From positions 124,001 through 188,000 of the forward strand of contig NZ_JAWCUD010000001.1 of the NCBI RefSeq assembly GCF_032461945.1: DNA of 64,000 nt, given 5' to 3'. A program made the translations under genes and the position numbers. This document shows, piece by piece, positions 17,165 through 27,617 of this stretch (the stretch's first letter is position 1; every line of letters starts with the position of its first letter). The DNA is from Paenibacillus_E violae (lineage in GTDB: Bacteria; Bacillota; Bacilli; Paenibacillales; NBRC-103111). The notes below the pieces were generated by a model. That model was not told the DNA's origin. It ran no database searches and worked only from the letters and a program-made list of their open reading frames with translations.

Positions 17165-20100
17165 ATGAGAGAGAAAGAAATTCCGGATTGGGAGAATCTG
17201 GAGGTGCTTGGGCGCAGCGTGGAGCCTTCCAATACCGGTTACATGCCATATGCAGATGTAGAAACGGCGCTGATCGGAGAGCGGGCACTTTCGCCATATT
17301 TTCAATCGCTTAATGGAAGTTGGAAATTCAGGTATGTGTCAAGTCCGTCGGAGGCGCCAGCGAATTTCTTCGAACCTTCTTACATGTCCGATGACTGGTC
17401 TGCTATGCCTGTTCCTGGCAATTGGCAGATGCAGGGCGTTGGACGTCCGCATTATTCCAGCAGCTATTATCCGTTCCCCATTGATCCGCCGCATATCCCT
17501 AACGATAATCCAACTGGCTGCTACCGCAGAAGCTTTTACGTATCGGATACATGGAGGGAGCGGCAAGTATTTCTCGTGTTTGAAGGCGTTGATTCCGCCT
17601 TTCATGTCTGGGTGAATGGGAAATTGGCAGGGTATGGGCAGGGCAGCCATATGCATAGTGAATTTCGCATTACTTCTTTGCTGAATGAGGGAGAGAACAC
17701 CATTGCCGTGCAGGTCTATCAATGGAGCGACGGCAGCTATCTGGAAGATCAGGACAAATGGCGGTTAAGCGGGATTTTCAGAGACGTGTATTTGAAAGCA
17801 ACGCCTGATGTGCATATGCAGGATGTTTCTGTAAAAACCAGCTTCAATGAAAATCAGATCGATGCAGAACTTAACCTCCGGATAGCAGTAAAATGCTTTT
17901 CAAATCATGCGGTACCGCTGCACAACCATACGGTAAACGTTACGTTGATGGACGAAAAGCGTCAAACGGTATATACCGGAAAAACCGACGCCTTCTCGCT
18001 AACGGATGAAAAAGTGCTCAACATGCAGCTTCCCATCCTGGCTCCTCACAAGTGGTCGGCGGAGGATCCGTACTTATACGCGTTAGTTTTGGAGCTTGCG
18101 GATGAGACAGGAACCTCGCTAGAATCTGTAAGCGTTTCCGTTGGTTTTCGCGATATTGCGATCCGGAGCGGGCGGCTTCTGATCAACGGCACTCCCGTTA
18201 CCCTTAAAGGAGTAAACCGCAATGAGTTCCACTCCGATCTCGGTTATGCGATACCGCTGGAAGCGATGGTGGAGGATATCCGCCTGATGAAGCAGCATAA
18301 CATGAACGCCGTGCGGACATCGCATTATCCGAATGACACGCGCTGGCTGGATCTATGTGACCGATATGGGCTGTATGTCATCGATGAAGCAGACCTCGAA
18401 ACGCATGGTTGTCATTTTATTGGCAACGAGAGCCATCTTGCTCAAGATGAGCGATGGAAAGAAGCGTTTGTCGACCGTGCCCGCCGCATGGTGGAGAGGG
18501 ATAAAAATCATCCGTCCATCATCATCTGGTCCCTTGGGAATGAATCGGGTTACGGAGCGAACCATGACGCCATGGCAGATTGGGTGCGGGCAGCAGATCC
18601 AACTCGCCCAATTCATTACGAACGGGCTAAAGATGCTGAGGTCGTAGACATTGTAAGCTGCATGTATCCCTCACTGGATGCACTGATTGAAGAAGGAGAG
18701 AAAACGGAAGATCCAAGACCTTTTCTTATGTGCGAATTTGCACATGCCATGGGAAATGCGTCCGGCAACTTGAAAGAATACTGGGAAGCGATCTATCAGT
18801 ATCCCCGATTGCTTGGCGGGATGATTTGGGAATGGGCGGACCTGGCTGTCAGGCAGCAGACGGAGGATGGCACGGAGTGGTACGCGTACGGCGGTGATTT
18901 CGGCGATCATCCCAACAGCGGTCACTTTTGCATTGACGGCTTGGTGTTCCCGGATCGAACGATCAAGTCTTCTCTGATTGAATTTAAAAAAGTGATTGAG
19001 CCAGTAAAGGTTCGTGCAGTCAACATGCAATCAGGCATCGTAAGTATTGAGAATCGCTACGACTTCTTATCGCTCGATCATCTGAAGGGCTCGTGGCAGC
19101 TGCTGCATGACGGGGATATTGTGGAGCAGGGAGAACTGCCGAGCATCGATGTGCCGCCTAGCGGAGAATCGGAGATGACCGTTCCTCTCAGCAAGGCATA
19201 TGAGCAGTGGCAAGGCGAGTGTTGGCTCCGCATTCGGTTTACGATGCGGGAGGAAACACGATGGGCGCAGCAAGGACATGAAGTGGCTTGGGCGGATATA
19301 CCGCTATCCACTGCAGCTAGTGGCGCACCGCTGATCAACGTGAAGCCGATGCACAGTTTGCGAATGGAAGAGCAGACTACGCGCCTGCTTGTAAGCGGTA
19401 ACGATTTTTGTCTGGCTTGGGATAAAAACAGCGGCACATTGAACGAATTCCAATATAACGGAATTTCGCTCTTGCAGTCCGGCCCGAAGGTCAACGTTTG
19501 GCGAGCACCCATTGATAATGACGGCCGTCAAGCCAAAGAGTGGAGAAAAAACGGTTACGATGCCTTGCAACAGCGCGTAAACGAATTTTCTGTGGAGTCG
19601 TATGGGGATCATGCGGCGCAAATTACGGTGAAGGCGGCACTTGGCGCAGCGGGATTAGGCATATGTTTTGAGACTTGTATGGTGTATACGGTTTACGGAT
19701 CAGGGGACGTCTTCCTCAAAGTCCATGTGAATCCGCGAGATGGCCTCCCCCCACTACCGCGCTTGGGCTTGCAGATGGTCATGCCCGGCACCTTCGATCG
19801 CTTAGCGTGGTTCGGGCTGGGCCCGCACGAATGTTATATCGACCGTAAGGAAAGCGGTCGGCTGGGCGTTTACGCAGGAACAGTGCAGGAGCAATACGTT
19901 CCTTACATCAAACCGCAGGAGCATGGTAATAAAGCGGAAGCGCGGTGGGCAACCGTAACAAACACACTAGGAACGGGCTTGTTTATAGGCGGTTTGCCGA
20001 TGTTCGATGTGAGCGCGAGTCATTATGCTACGGCGAATGTAACGCGAGCGAAACATACGACCGATTTGGTTCGCTTACAGGAAACGATCGTGAATATGGA

Positions 20101-20326
20101 TTATCAACAAGCTCCGATCGGTAATCATAGCTGCGGGGAAGCTCCCCCGTTGGATCGTTATTTGCTCCATCCGAAGGAAACGACTTTCGAACTGCGGCTG
20201 AAGCCGTTTTCGGCAAGAGATGTTTCGCCGATGCAGCTGAGTAAACGGAGGCCGGCGCCATTCCACCTAGAAGGTACCGACAACGAAACCATGATTCCAT
20301 TAACACTTCAGGGGGCGATTCGATGA
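17165..20326 (+). CDS. lacZ: Beta-galactosidase, GH2 LacZ type
   Basis: A 1053-residue cytoplasmic enzyme with the complete five-domain LacZ plan. The jelly-roll domain contains VPGNWQMQGVGRPHYSS, the TIM barrel contains NHPSIIIWSLGNESGYG with acid/base E460 and FLMCEFAHAMGN with nucleophile E524, and the C-terminal beta-galactosidase small-chain domain lies at about 760-1030 (WFGLGPHECYIDRKESGRLG). It hydrolyses terminal beta-D-galactosyl or related residues of imported oligosaccharides. Its 3' end overlaps the GH42 gene by 4 bases. Having both a LacZ- and a GH42-type enzyme in one operon suggests arabinogalactan or galactan side-chain substrates rather than lactose. The symbol reflects family, not proven substrate. 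Confidence 0.94.
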   Translation: MREKEIPDWENLEVLGRSVEPSNTGYMPYADVETALIGERALSPYFQSLNGSWKFRYVSSPSEAPANFFEPSYMSDDWSAMPVPGNWQMQGVGRPHYSSSYYPFPIDPPHIPNDNPTGCYRRSFYVSDTWRERQVFLVFEGVDSAFHVWVNGKLAGYGQGSHMHSEFRITSLLNEGENTIAVQVYQWSDGSYLEDQDKWRLSGIFRDVYLKATPDVHMQDVSVKTSFNENQIDAELNLRIAVKCFSNHAVPLHNHTVNVTLMDEKRQTVYTGKTDAFSLTDEKVLNMQLPILAPHKWSAEDPYLYALVLELADETGTSLESVSVSVGFRDIAIRSGRLLINGTPVTLKGVNRNEFHSDLGYAIPLEAMVEDIRLMKQHNMNAVRTSHYPNDTRWLDLCDRYGLYVIDEADLETHGCHFIGNESHLAQDERWKEAFVDRARRMVERDKNHPSIIIWSLGNESGYGANHDAMADWVRAADPTRPIHYERAKDAEVVDIVSCMYPSLDALIEEGEKTEDPRPFLMCEFAHAMGNASGNLKEYWEAIYQYPRLLGGMIWEWADLAVRQQTEDGTEWYAYGGDFGDHPNSGHFCIDGLVFPDRTIKSSLIEFKKVIEPVKVRAVNMQSGIVSIENRYDFLSLDHLKGSWQLLHDGDIVEQGELPSIDVPPSGESEMTVPLSKAYEQWQGECWLRIRFTMREETRWAQQGHEVAWADIPLSTAASGAPLINVKPMHSLRMEEQTTRLLVSGNDFCLAWDKNSGTLNEFQYNGISLLQSGPKVNVWRAPIDNDGRQAKEWRKNGYDALQQRVNEFSVESYGDHAAQITVKAALGAAGLGICFETCMVYTVYGSGDVFLKVHVNPRDGLPPLPRLGLQMVMPGTFDRLAWFGLGPHECYIDRKESGRLGVYAGTVQEQYVPYIKPQEHGNKAEARWATVTNTLGTGLFIGGLPMFDVSASHYATANVTRAKHTTDLVRLQETIVNMDYQQAPIGNHSCGEAPPLDRYLLHPKETTFELRLKPFSARDVSPMQLSKRRPAPFHLEGTDNETMIPLTLQGAIR

Positions 20327-22404
20327 TTAGCCGGACATTTCCCAAGATTATGTATGGCGGCGACTACAACCCGGAGCAGTTCCCGAAGGACATATGGGAT
20401 GAGGATATGAGGTTGTTCGGGCTTGCGGGCATTGATATTGCCACCGTCAATGTGTTCTCGTGGTCACTTAACCAGCCGGATGAGGAGACGTACGAGTTTG
20501 GATGGTTAGACGAGGTCATGAACAAGCTGCATGAGAATGGGATGTATGCCTGTTTGGGAACGGGGACGGCCGCGCATCCGGCTTGGATGGCGAGGAAGTA
20601 CCCGGATATTTTGACCGTAACGACCGATGGGAAGAAAAGAAAGTTTGGCCGAAGACATAACTCCTGCCCGAATAGTCCGACGTTCCGCCATTATGCCGAG
20701 GTTTTGGTCCGTAAGCTGGCGGAGCGATACAAGGGCCATCCGGCTCTGCTTTTATGGCATGTGAACAATGAAATAGGAATCCGCTGCTACTGTGATAACT
20801 GTGAGCACGCATTTCGAGGATGGTTGAAAAATCGGTACGGAACGCTCGAACGGCTGAATGAGGCCTGGTATACGCGATTCTGGGGACATACCTTCTATGA
20901 TTGGGAAGACATCGTTCTTCCAAGCGCATTAAGCGAGGGACTTTCTGGAGGAAACTCCGATCAAACGGCGTTTCAAGGCATGACGCTGGATTATTATCGA
21001 TTTAATTCGGACAGCTGGTTGGCCTGTTATCAGTTGGAATATAACGCGATTAAATCGTTCATCCCGGATGCGGTCGTCACGACCAACTTCCAGGGGAACG
21101 GGACTTATAAGCCGCTTGATTATTTCAAATGGGCGCCTTATCTGGACATTATCGCTCTTGATATATATCCGGAAAATCAAACACCCGAAAGTTACATGGC
21201 GCTTCGTTATGACCTCATGCGGGGCTTGAAAGACGGCGCTCCCTTCATGCTGATGGAGCAGACGCCGAGCGTGCTTAACTGGAAAACGGTCAATCCGACG
21301 AAAAGGCCCGGCGTTATGCGGCTTCGCAGTTATCAAGCCGTGGCACGCGGCGCCGATTCGGTGATGTTCTTCCAGCTGCGACGCTCGCTAGGGGCTTATG
21401 AGAAATTTCACGGAGCTGTTATCGATCATGCCGGCCATGAGCATACACGTGTGTTCAGGGAATGTACAGAGCTTGGCCAGGAGCTTAAGCAGTTAGGCAA
21501 TCAATTGCTCGATGCACGGGTGAAAAGCAGAGTAGGCATTCTGTTCGACTGGGATAATTGGTGGGCTGTTGAATTAGGAGGCGGCCCTTCCGCTCATTTG
21601 AAATATGTCGACCACATCCAGAAATATTACGATGCGTTTTACGACAATCATATTCAAGTCGATTTCATTCATGTGGAAACTGATCTTACACCCTATGAAA
21701 TTGTGGTTGCCCCTGTTTTATATATGCTGAAACCTGGTTATGCGGAGAAGCTGGAGCGCTACGTCAAGAACGGAGGAACCTTCCTCACTACGTTCTTCAG
21801 TGGTGTTGCGAATGAAAGCGATCTTGTCACACCGGGCGGTTATCCTGGCGAGTTGCGGGAGCTGTTGGGCATTTGGGTGGAAGAGCTGGACGCGCTGCAC
21901 CCGGATCAAAAAAACAAGCTTGTGATGCAGATGAACGTAGGAGAGCTTCACGGCACCTACGAGTGCGGCTTGTTGTGTGAAGTGGTTCATTCGGAGGGAG
22001 CGGAGACGGTTGCGAGCTTTGGCAGCGACTATTATGCAGGTTCCCCGGCATTGACGCGTAACCGCTTTGGCCAAGGAGAAGCTTGGTATGCGGCAACGGA
22101 TCCTAGCCGTACTTTTTTAAAGGAATGGATCCGCTATTTATGCGAAAGTAAAGGGATCTCTTCTCCAATTGAAGCACCTGCATCAAAAGACGTGGAAATC
22201 ATTCAGCGCCATAAAGATGAGCTCGTCTTTAATTTTGTATTAAATCATAGTGAACATACGCAGAAGATAAATGTGGGGACGCACGAGCAAATAGAACTGC
22301 TCAGCGGCACGAGCGTTAGCGGAGATGTTGAACTTCTTCCAAAAAGCGTCGCGATATTCCAACAGAAGAAGGAGGCGGAGACTTGTGGAAGAGCCCCAGC
22401 TTAA
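20323..22404 (+). CDS. Beta-galactosidase, glycoside hydrolase family 42
   Basis: A 693-residue enzyme. It begins with the GH42 signature YGGDYNPEQFP. The acid/base is E150 in LLWHVNNEIG and the nucleophile E312 in FMLMEQTPS. Three cysteines just after the acid/base (CYCDNCEHAF) match the zinc cluster seen in many family members. The barrel is followed by the trimerisation/glutaminase-like domain (about 395-600) and a short C-terminal beta domain. Its catalytic spacing is typical for the family. It releases galactose from short beta-galactosides in the cytoplasm. Start ATG overlaps the lacZ stop, preceded by AGGGGGCG. Confidence 0.94.
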   Translation: MISRTFPKIMYGGDYNPEQFPKDIWDEDMRLFGLAGIDIATVNVFSWSLNQPDEETYEFGWLDEVMNKLHENGMYACLGTGTAAHPAWMARKYPDILTVTTDGKKRKFGRRHNSCPNSPTFRHYAEVLVRKLAERYKGHPALLLWHVNNEIGIRCYCDNCEHAFRGWLKNRYGTLERLNEAWYTRFWGHTFYDWEDIVLPSALSEGLSGGNSDQTAFQGMTLDYYRFNSDSWLACYQLEYNAIKSFIPDAVVTTNFQGNGTYKPLDYFKWAPYLDIIALDIYPENQTPESYMALRYDLMRGLKDGAPFMLMEQTPSVLNWKTVNPTKRPGVMRLRSYQAVARGADSVMFFQLRRSLGAYEKFHGAVIDHAGHEHTRVFRECTELGQELKQLGNQLLDARVKSRVGILFDWDNWWAVELGGGPSAHLKYVDHIQKYYDAFYDNHIQVDFIHVETDLTPYEIVVAPVLYMLKPGYAEKLERYVKNGGTFLTTFFSGVANESDLVTPGGYPGELRELLGIWVEELDALHPDQKNKLVMQMNVGELHGTYECGLLCEVVHSEGAETVASFGSDYYAGSPALTRNRFGQGEAWYAATDPSRTFLKEWIRYLCESKGISSPIEAPASKDVEIIQRHKDELVFNFVLNHSEHTQKINVGTHEQIELLSGTSVSGDVELLPKSVAIFQQKKEAETCGRAPA

Positions 22405-25400
22405 GCGATTGCGGAATCAATTTGAGAATCCTTCGAATATCTACAGGTCGCTTCCTTTCTGGGCTTGGAATGACGACTTGGAAGAGGAAGAGCTGAACCG
22501 GCAAGTGAAGCAAATGAAGGAGCAAGGGATGGGCGGCTTTTTCATTCACTCCAGAGATGGATTGGAAACGGTCTACATGGGTCAAGAGTGGATGGACTTG
22601 GTTCGTTCCACCGTGGAAACAGCGAAGGCGGAGAATATGCAGGCATGGCTGTATGACGAAGACCGATGGCCTTCAGGTTTTGCCGGGGGACTTGTGCAAG
22701 CGAGAGGCGGTGACGCATTCCGCGCCAAAGGCCTTACGCTAGAGGTCATCCCGGCAGACTCTCTACAATCGGTAATTGACGACACCGACACCGTAGCATT
22801 GTTCAGAGCAGTGATTAACGAGAGAGATTTGATTCGCTGTGAAAGACTTCAAGCAGGTGCAAGCAGAGAGTTAAGAAGTGATGAAGTGCTGCTTCTATTC
22901 CGGGTCGAAATATCCGAACGGAGTGCCTGGTTCAACAATGAAGCGCCTCCGGATCAATTAAATCCCGAGTCGGTTGAAGCGTTCATCGACCTGACCTACG
23001 AGGCTTACAAAAAAGTTGTTGGCGAACATTTCGGCCAAACCGTTCGCGGCGTTTTTACAGACGAGCCGAGCCTCCATGACCGTCATTGCAAATTCACAGA
23101 GGGGCGGGGCTGGATTCCTTGGAGCTGGTCTTTTCCCGCCTTTTTCCAAGAGAAACGTGGATACGATCTACTGGATCTTGTTCCTTATTTATATTTCAAT
23201 GGCGAACGCTCCACGGAGGCGCGTCACGATTACTGGCGGACGATTACTGAACGATTCAGTGAATCCTATGCGAAGCAAATCGGCGAGTGGTGCGAGAACA
23301 ACGGGCTTGTTTTTACCGGACATTTTCTCTGGGAAAATAATTTGGGCACAGCCACTCGCGTTTGCGGGGCGATTATGCCTAATTACCGCTATCAGCATGT
23401 GCCGGGCATCGATATGTTGACGGAGCAAACGAACGAATATATTACCGTTAAGCAATGTACCAGTGTGGCTAATCAGTATGGGAGAAAATTCGTTCTGACT
23501 GAAACTTATGGCTGTACGGGCTGGGGTTTCACCTTTGAAGGGCAGCGATGGATCGGGGATTTCCAATTCGTTCTTGGGGTCAATCTAAGGTCTCAGCACT
23601 TGGCGCTTTACTCGATCAAAGGCTGCCGGAAGCGGGATTATCCGCCTGTATTCAATTACAACACCAGCTGGTGGAAATACAATTCGATTGTGGAAAATTA
23701 TTTTGCCAGACTGTCCGCGGTTTTGACAGAAGGACGCCCGGTTCGTGACGTGCTTGTGCTTCATCCGGCTTCCACCGCATGGAGTATGGTTGGCACGGGT
23801 CCTTACGGATTTCCAGCCCGAGGCAAGGACCGTGACGTATCCGAGACGAACCGGTATGGTCACGAATTTAACGCTTTTCTCGGCAAGCTGCTAAGAGCGC
23901 ACTACGATTTTGATTTGGGCGATGAAACCATCATGGCGGAAACAGGGGCCATTCACGGCAAGAAGCTTGCTGTTCATACAGCCGAGTATCAAGTCGTCGT
24001 CATTCCGGAAATTCGGACGATGCTAAACAGCACGTTCCAGCTGCTCCTGCAATTCCTTGACGCTGGCGGCAAAGCTGTCGCTGTCGGAGCTCGCCCGGAA
24101 ATGCTCGAAGGCAGAGTGAGCAATCGTCTATCCGACCTCTATGATCACCCGAACATGGTCATCGTTGGGGACGCGGCTGAGGCAGCCCAAACACTGGAAA
24201 ACATACTGACACGCCAAGTTAGCATCAAGAGCGAAGAAGATGAGGAATCCGCTGACTGCCTGTATATGCTCAGAGATATGGGAGATCGTTATGCGCTGTT
24301 CGTTGTCAATAATGACCGCGAGCGCGAACATCGCGTTCGGATCGGAGTTGCCTTGGAAGGGCAAGGCTACTTGGAAGAGTGGAAGGCATTGACAGGCGAA
24401 GTAAGTGCAGTCGACACCTGTCTTCGTCAGGGCTATATCATCTTTGACGAGGTATTCGGTCCGGCAGATTCCAAATTATATATTTGGCATAAGAGCGGCC
24501 GCATGGCTGAAGCAGAAGGAAGCCGCGCGAACGCGGATCAAACCGACACTCAGTTGTTAGGTACGGTCTGCAAGTTCACGCGGTCAATGCCGAATGTGTT
24601 AACCCTGGATATGTGCTCATACTGTATCGATCATGGCCGCTGGTCGGAAGAGATGGAGGTATGGCAAGCACAGAAAGCCATCCGGTCGCTTCTGGACATG
24701 AGACAGATTTACGGCAATGGCATTGAACAAAGGTACAAATGGATTCACGAGCCCCATCCGGAAGATGGCAAGCCGGTCGCTTTCAAATTCACCTTTCATA
24801 TAACCGATGTTCCGAAGGAAGCTGTGTATCTGGTTGTGGAGTCTGCGGAACAGTTCCAGATCAGCCTTAACGGTGAATCCATCGCCAATAAGTCTGACGG
24901 TTGGTTTCTGGACCGGTCGTTTGATCGAGTGCTTTTATCCGGTTTGAGAGCTGGAGAGAACGAGTTGACCTTGTCGTGCAACTATGTAAATCGCATGGAA
25001 GTGGAAGATATTTATTTGATCGGACCGTTTGGCGTCGATGCTTCAAGGAGCTTGGTGGCCGAACCCGAAACCTTGGCCTTTGGCGATTGGTGCAAGCAAG
25101 GTTATCCTCACTACTGCGGCAGCATGATTTATCATTTTGACATTCAGGTGGAAAACAAAACGGAAAGCCGGATGGTACTGGAACTTGGCGATTATGCCGC
25201 GGTCACCATCGAAGTAAGGGTCAACGGGCAAACGGCAGGACATGTACCTTGGCGCAGTGCGAACCGTCTTGATTTGACGAAGTTGCTTCACGAGGGTGTG
25301 AACCGCTTGGAAGTGGAAGTCATGGGAAGCCCGCGCAACATGCTGGGACCGTTCCATCAGGCGTCGGGTGATACGCTGACAACCAGTTGGGCGTCTTTCC

Positions 25401-25516
25401 GCAAAGAAGGCCAGCATTTTACTCGGGACTATCAGTTAAGCCCTTACGGCTTGTTTGGGCAAATGACATTATACACAGAGAGATGGGAACGGAGGTTTGA
25501 GCATGAAAATCCATAA
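22385..25516 (+). CDS. GH106-like alpha-L-rhamnosidase family protein
   Basis: A 1043-residue cytoplasmic protein. The N-terminal segment FENPSNIYRSLPFWAWNDD, followed by MKEQGMGGFFIHSRDGLET and DEDRWPSGFAGG, is characteristic of the GH106-type barrel. DEPSLHD near 230 and TETYGCTGWGF near 375 hold acidic candidates. A glutamine-amidotransferase-like domain (about 550-620) and two C-terminal galactose-binding-like beta domains follow. Characterised GH106 enzymes are calcium-dependent inverting alpha-L-rhamnosidases acting on pectin; the specificity here is inferred. The GTG at 22385 has AAGGAGG at ideal spacing. The frame is open further upstream, but that part overlaps the GH42 gene and encodes an arginine-rich artefact. 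Confidence 0.82.
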   Translation: MEEPQLKRLRNQFENPSNIYRSLPFWAWNDDLEEEELNRQVKQMKEQGMGGFFIHSRDGLETVYMGQEWMDLVRSTVETAKAENMQAWLYDEDRWPSGFAGGLVQARGGDAFRAKGLTLEVIPADSLQSVIDDTDTVALFRAVINERDLIRCERLQAGASRELRSDEVLLLFRVEISERSAWFNNEAPPDQLNPESVEAFIDLTYEAYKKVVGEHFGQTVRGVFTDEPSLHDRHCKFTEGRGWIPWSWSFPAFFQEKRGYDLLDLVPYLYFNGERSTEARHDYWRTITERFSESYAKQIGEWCENNGLVFTGHFLWENNLGTATRVCGAIMPNYRYQHVPGIDMLTEQTNEYITVKQCTSVANQYGRKFVLTETYGCTGWGFTFEGQRWIGDFQFVLGVNLRSQHLALYSIKGCRKRDYPPVFNYNTSWWKYNSIVENYFARLSAVLTEGRPVRDVLVLHPASTAWSMVGTGPYGFPARGKDRDVSETNRYGHEFNAFLGKLLRAHYDFDLGDETIMAETGAIHGKKLAVHTAEYQVVVIPEIRTMLNSTFQLLLQFLDAGGKAVAVGARPEMLEGRVSNRLSDLYDHPNMVIVGDAAEAAQTLENILTRQVSIKSEEDEESADCLYMLRDMGDRYALFVVNNDREREHRVRIGVALEGQGYLEEWKALTGEVSAVDTCLRQGYIIFDEVFGPADSKLYIWHKSGRMAEAEGSRANADQTDTQLLGTVCKFTRSMPNVLTLDMCSYCIDHGRWSEEMEVWQAQKAIRSLLDMRQIYGNGIEQRYKWIHEPHPEDGKPVAFKFTFHITDVPKEAVYLVVESAEQFQISLNGESIANKSDGWFLDRSFDRVLLSGLRAGENELTLSCNYVNRMEVEDIYLIGPFGVDASRSLVAEPETLAFGDWCKQGYPHYCGSMIYHFDIQVENKTESRMVLELGDYAAVTIEVRVNGQTAGHVPWRSANRLDLTKLLHEGVNRLEVEVMGSPRNMLGPFHQASGDTLTTSWASFRKEGQHFTRDYQLSPYGLFGQMTLYTERWERRFEHENP

Positions 25517-27617
25517 GTGGGGGCTATTTCTATCGTTCTTCCTCTTATGCGCCGCATTATTGCCTGCGACTGCAGTCGCCTCGGTGAAATACTCCACGTA
25601 TACCAAAGACAGCCGGGGAAATTTAATATGGCTTCAGCCGGCGTACTTCCCGCTGGGGGTAATCGGGCAGAATCTGATGGCGCCAGATCCAGGCAACAAC
25701 ACGGTTCAGATGAGTTCGCCGATGAAAAATCCGAAAGACATCTTCATCGATGCGAAAGGTGAAGTTTATATCGCGGATACGGGCAATAACCGCATTGTAC
25801 ATATGACAGAATCCGGGCAGCTGTTGCGTTACATTACACTGCCGGAGAGCCCTTTTAACAAACCTGAAGGTGTTTTCGTAACCAATGACGGCAGCATCTA
25901 TGTCGCGGATACAGGCAACAAACGAGTGCTTAAGTTGGACGCAAGCGGCAAAGTTATGCAAGAGTATAAACGGCCAGAGTCCCGGTATATTCCCGATACG
26001 TTTGTTTTTGATCCGGCGAAGGTCATGGTCGATGAACGTGAGTTTATGTATATTGCTGTACACGGCAGCTATGAAGGGCTTGTGATGCTTGATCCGAAAG
26101 GCAAGTTTCAAGGTTTCTTCGGTGCCAACGGCACGGCGATTTCCCCGTTAGACGCTTTGAAAAGAATGCTGTACACCAAAAAAATGTACGCCAATGAAGT
26201 TGCTAAGAGGCCGGAGCCAATCAACAGCGTAGCGACGGACAAAAACGGCTATATTTTTACAGTGACTGGCGGAACAGCAACAACGAATCAATTGAAAAAG
26301 CTGAATGTAAAAGGCGATAACTTGCTGCGCAGCTCCTCGAAACCGTTCGGAGAAACAGCCCCATGGGACGTGCCGGCGGAGGGGGTCATGACAGGTCCTC
26401 AACTAACGGATGTCGCTGTGGATCAGAGCGGCAATATGATTGTTGTCGATCAGCAGAACAAATATATCAGCCATTACGATGCATCCGGTAATTTGTTGTA
26501 CTTCTGGGGCGGCGCATCCGCGATCGGTTCCTCGCAGGTCGGACTGTTGAAAAGTCCTGTGGCGCTTGACGTTAATGAAAGAAACGAGTTGTTTGTTCTT
26601 GACGATCAGGAAAATATCGTGCAAGTGTTCCGGTTGTCCGAGTTTGGGCAAAAGGTAGACCAAGCCAATCAGCTTACCCTGGCTGGCCGATATGAGGATA
26701 GCGAGCAGCCGTGGCGTGAAGTGCTGCGTTTAAACGGGCAATTCGCCCCAGCTTATCTAGGTCTTGCAAAGTCAGCTTTTAAAAAAGAACAGTACGAAAC
26801 GGCTAAAGATTTGTTCAAAGAAGCGGGAAATCAACAAGGGTACTCAGATTCCTTCTGGCAAATCAGGATGCTGTGGCTGCAAGGTAACTTTTCTTGGATA
26901 GCGAGCGTCATGCTGCTTGGTGTAATCTTATACACCGTTACCGATAAACTCACTGCAAAGCGTGAATTTCGAAGCAGATGGCGCAATCGACCGAAAAGTG
27001 AGAACCGTTTCCTCTCGAATTTAAGGCTTGCGCTGCATGTTTTAAAGCATCCGATTGACGGCTTTTCCGCCATCCACTATGAGAACAAAGGCAGCTACTT
27101 GAGTGCCAGTATCGTTCTGCTTGGTGTTTACTTGTCCTTGATTATCAGCCAGTTCGCGACTAGCTTTGCATTTAATCCGAAGACCTTTGTGGATATTTAC
27201 TCGACGTTCACACAATTTTTCATCGTTTGGATCGCTTGGATTGTCGCCAACTACCTGGTCAGCTCGATTTATCGGGGAGAGGGGCGCTTCAAGCACATCT
27301 TTATCGGCAGCGCCTATGCGCTTTTGCCTTACATAGCTATTGGCATCCCACTTGCCTTAATATCCAATGTCATGACGATGTCCGAGGCGTCGATCTATCA
27401 TTTCATCGGCAATGCGATGACAGTATGGATCGGGCTGCTCATATTCTGGAAAATTCAGAACGTCCATAATTACACGTTTGGTGAAACGATCATGAATGTT
27501 TTCCTTACGTTATGTACGATGCTTGTCATCGGTGTGCTTATTTTCATTATCATGGGACTTACCAGTGATCTTGGATCGTTACTTTATCAGATGTATCAGG
27601 AGGTGACCTTGAGATGA
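25503..27617 (+). CDS. Secreted NHL-repeat protein fused to a Yip1-type membrane domain
   Basis: A 704-residue protein. A signal peptide (about 1-28, ending ATAVAS) leads into an extracellular NHL beta-propeller of about 350 residues, with repeats recognisable as VYIADTGNNRIVHM, IYVADTGNKRVLKLD, MIVVDQQNKYISHYD and LFVLDDQENIVQVF. A TPR-like helical pair (about 400-450, ANQLTLAGRYEDSEQPWREV) follows, then a membrane helix (about 470-490), a basic loop and a Yip1 domain with five helices to the C-terminus. The propeller probably binds a ligand or partner outside, with the membrane domain anchoring or scaffolding. It is coupled by a 4-base overlap to a DUF5696 gene and ABC permeases, so I infer an accessory to the sugar importer. 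The ATG at 25503 follows GGAGG by 7 bases. Confidence 0.85.
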   Translation: MKIHKWGLFLSFFLLCAALLPATAVASVKYSTYTKDSRGNLIWLQPAYFPLGVIGQNLMAPDPGNNTVQMSSPMKNPKDIFIDAKGEVYIADTGNNRIVHMTESGQLLRYITLPESPFNKPEGVFVTNDGSIYVADTGNKRVLKLDASGKVMQEYKRPESRYIPDTFVFDPAKVMVDEREFMYIAVHGSYEGLVMLDPKGKFQGFFGANGTAISPLDALKRMLYTKKMYANEVAKRPEPINSVATDKNGYIFTVTGGTATTNQLKKLNVKGDNLLRSSSKPFGETAPWDVPAEGVMTGPQLTDVAVDQSGNMIVVDQQNKYISHYDASGNLLYFWGGASAIGSSQVGLLKSPVALDVNERNELFVLDDQENIVQVFRLSEFGQKVDQANQLTLAGRYEDSEQPWREVLRLNGQFAPAYLGLAKSAFKKEQYETAKDLFKEAGNQQGYSDSFWQIRMLWLQGNFSWIASVMLLGVILYTVTDKLTAKREFRSRWRNRPKSENRFLSNLRLALHVLKHPIDGFSAIHYENKGSYLSASIVLLGVYLSLIISQFATSFAFNPKTFVDIYSTFTQFFIVWIAWIVANYLVSSIYRGEGRFKHIFIGSAYALLPYIAIGIPLALISNVMTMSEASIYHFIGNAMTVWIGLLIFWKIQNVHNYTFGETIMNVFLTLCTMLVIGVLIFIIMGLTSDLGSLLYQMYQEVTLR

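Noticed and set aside
22325..22384. Upstream start for the GH106-like protein
   Set aside because: The extra residues are an arginine run overlapping the GH42 gene; GTG at 22385 with AAGGAGG fits better.
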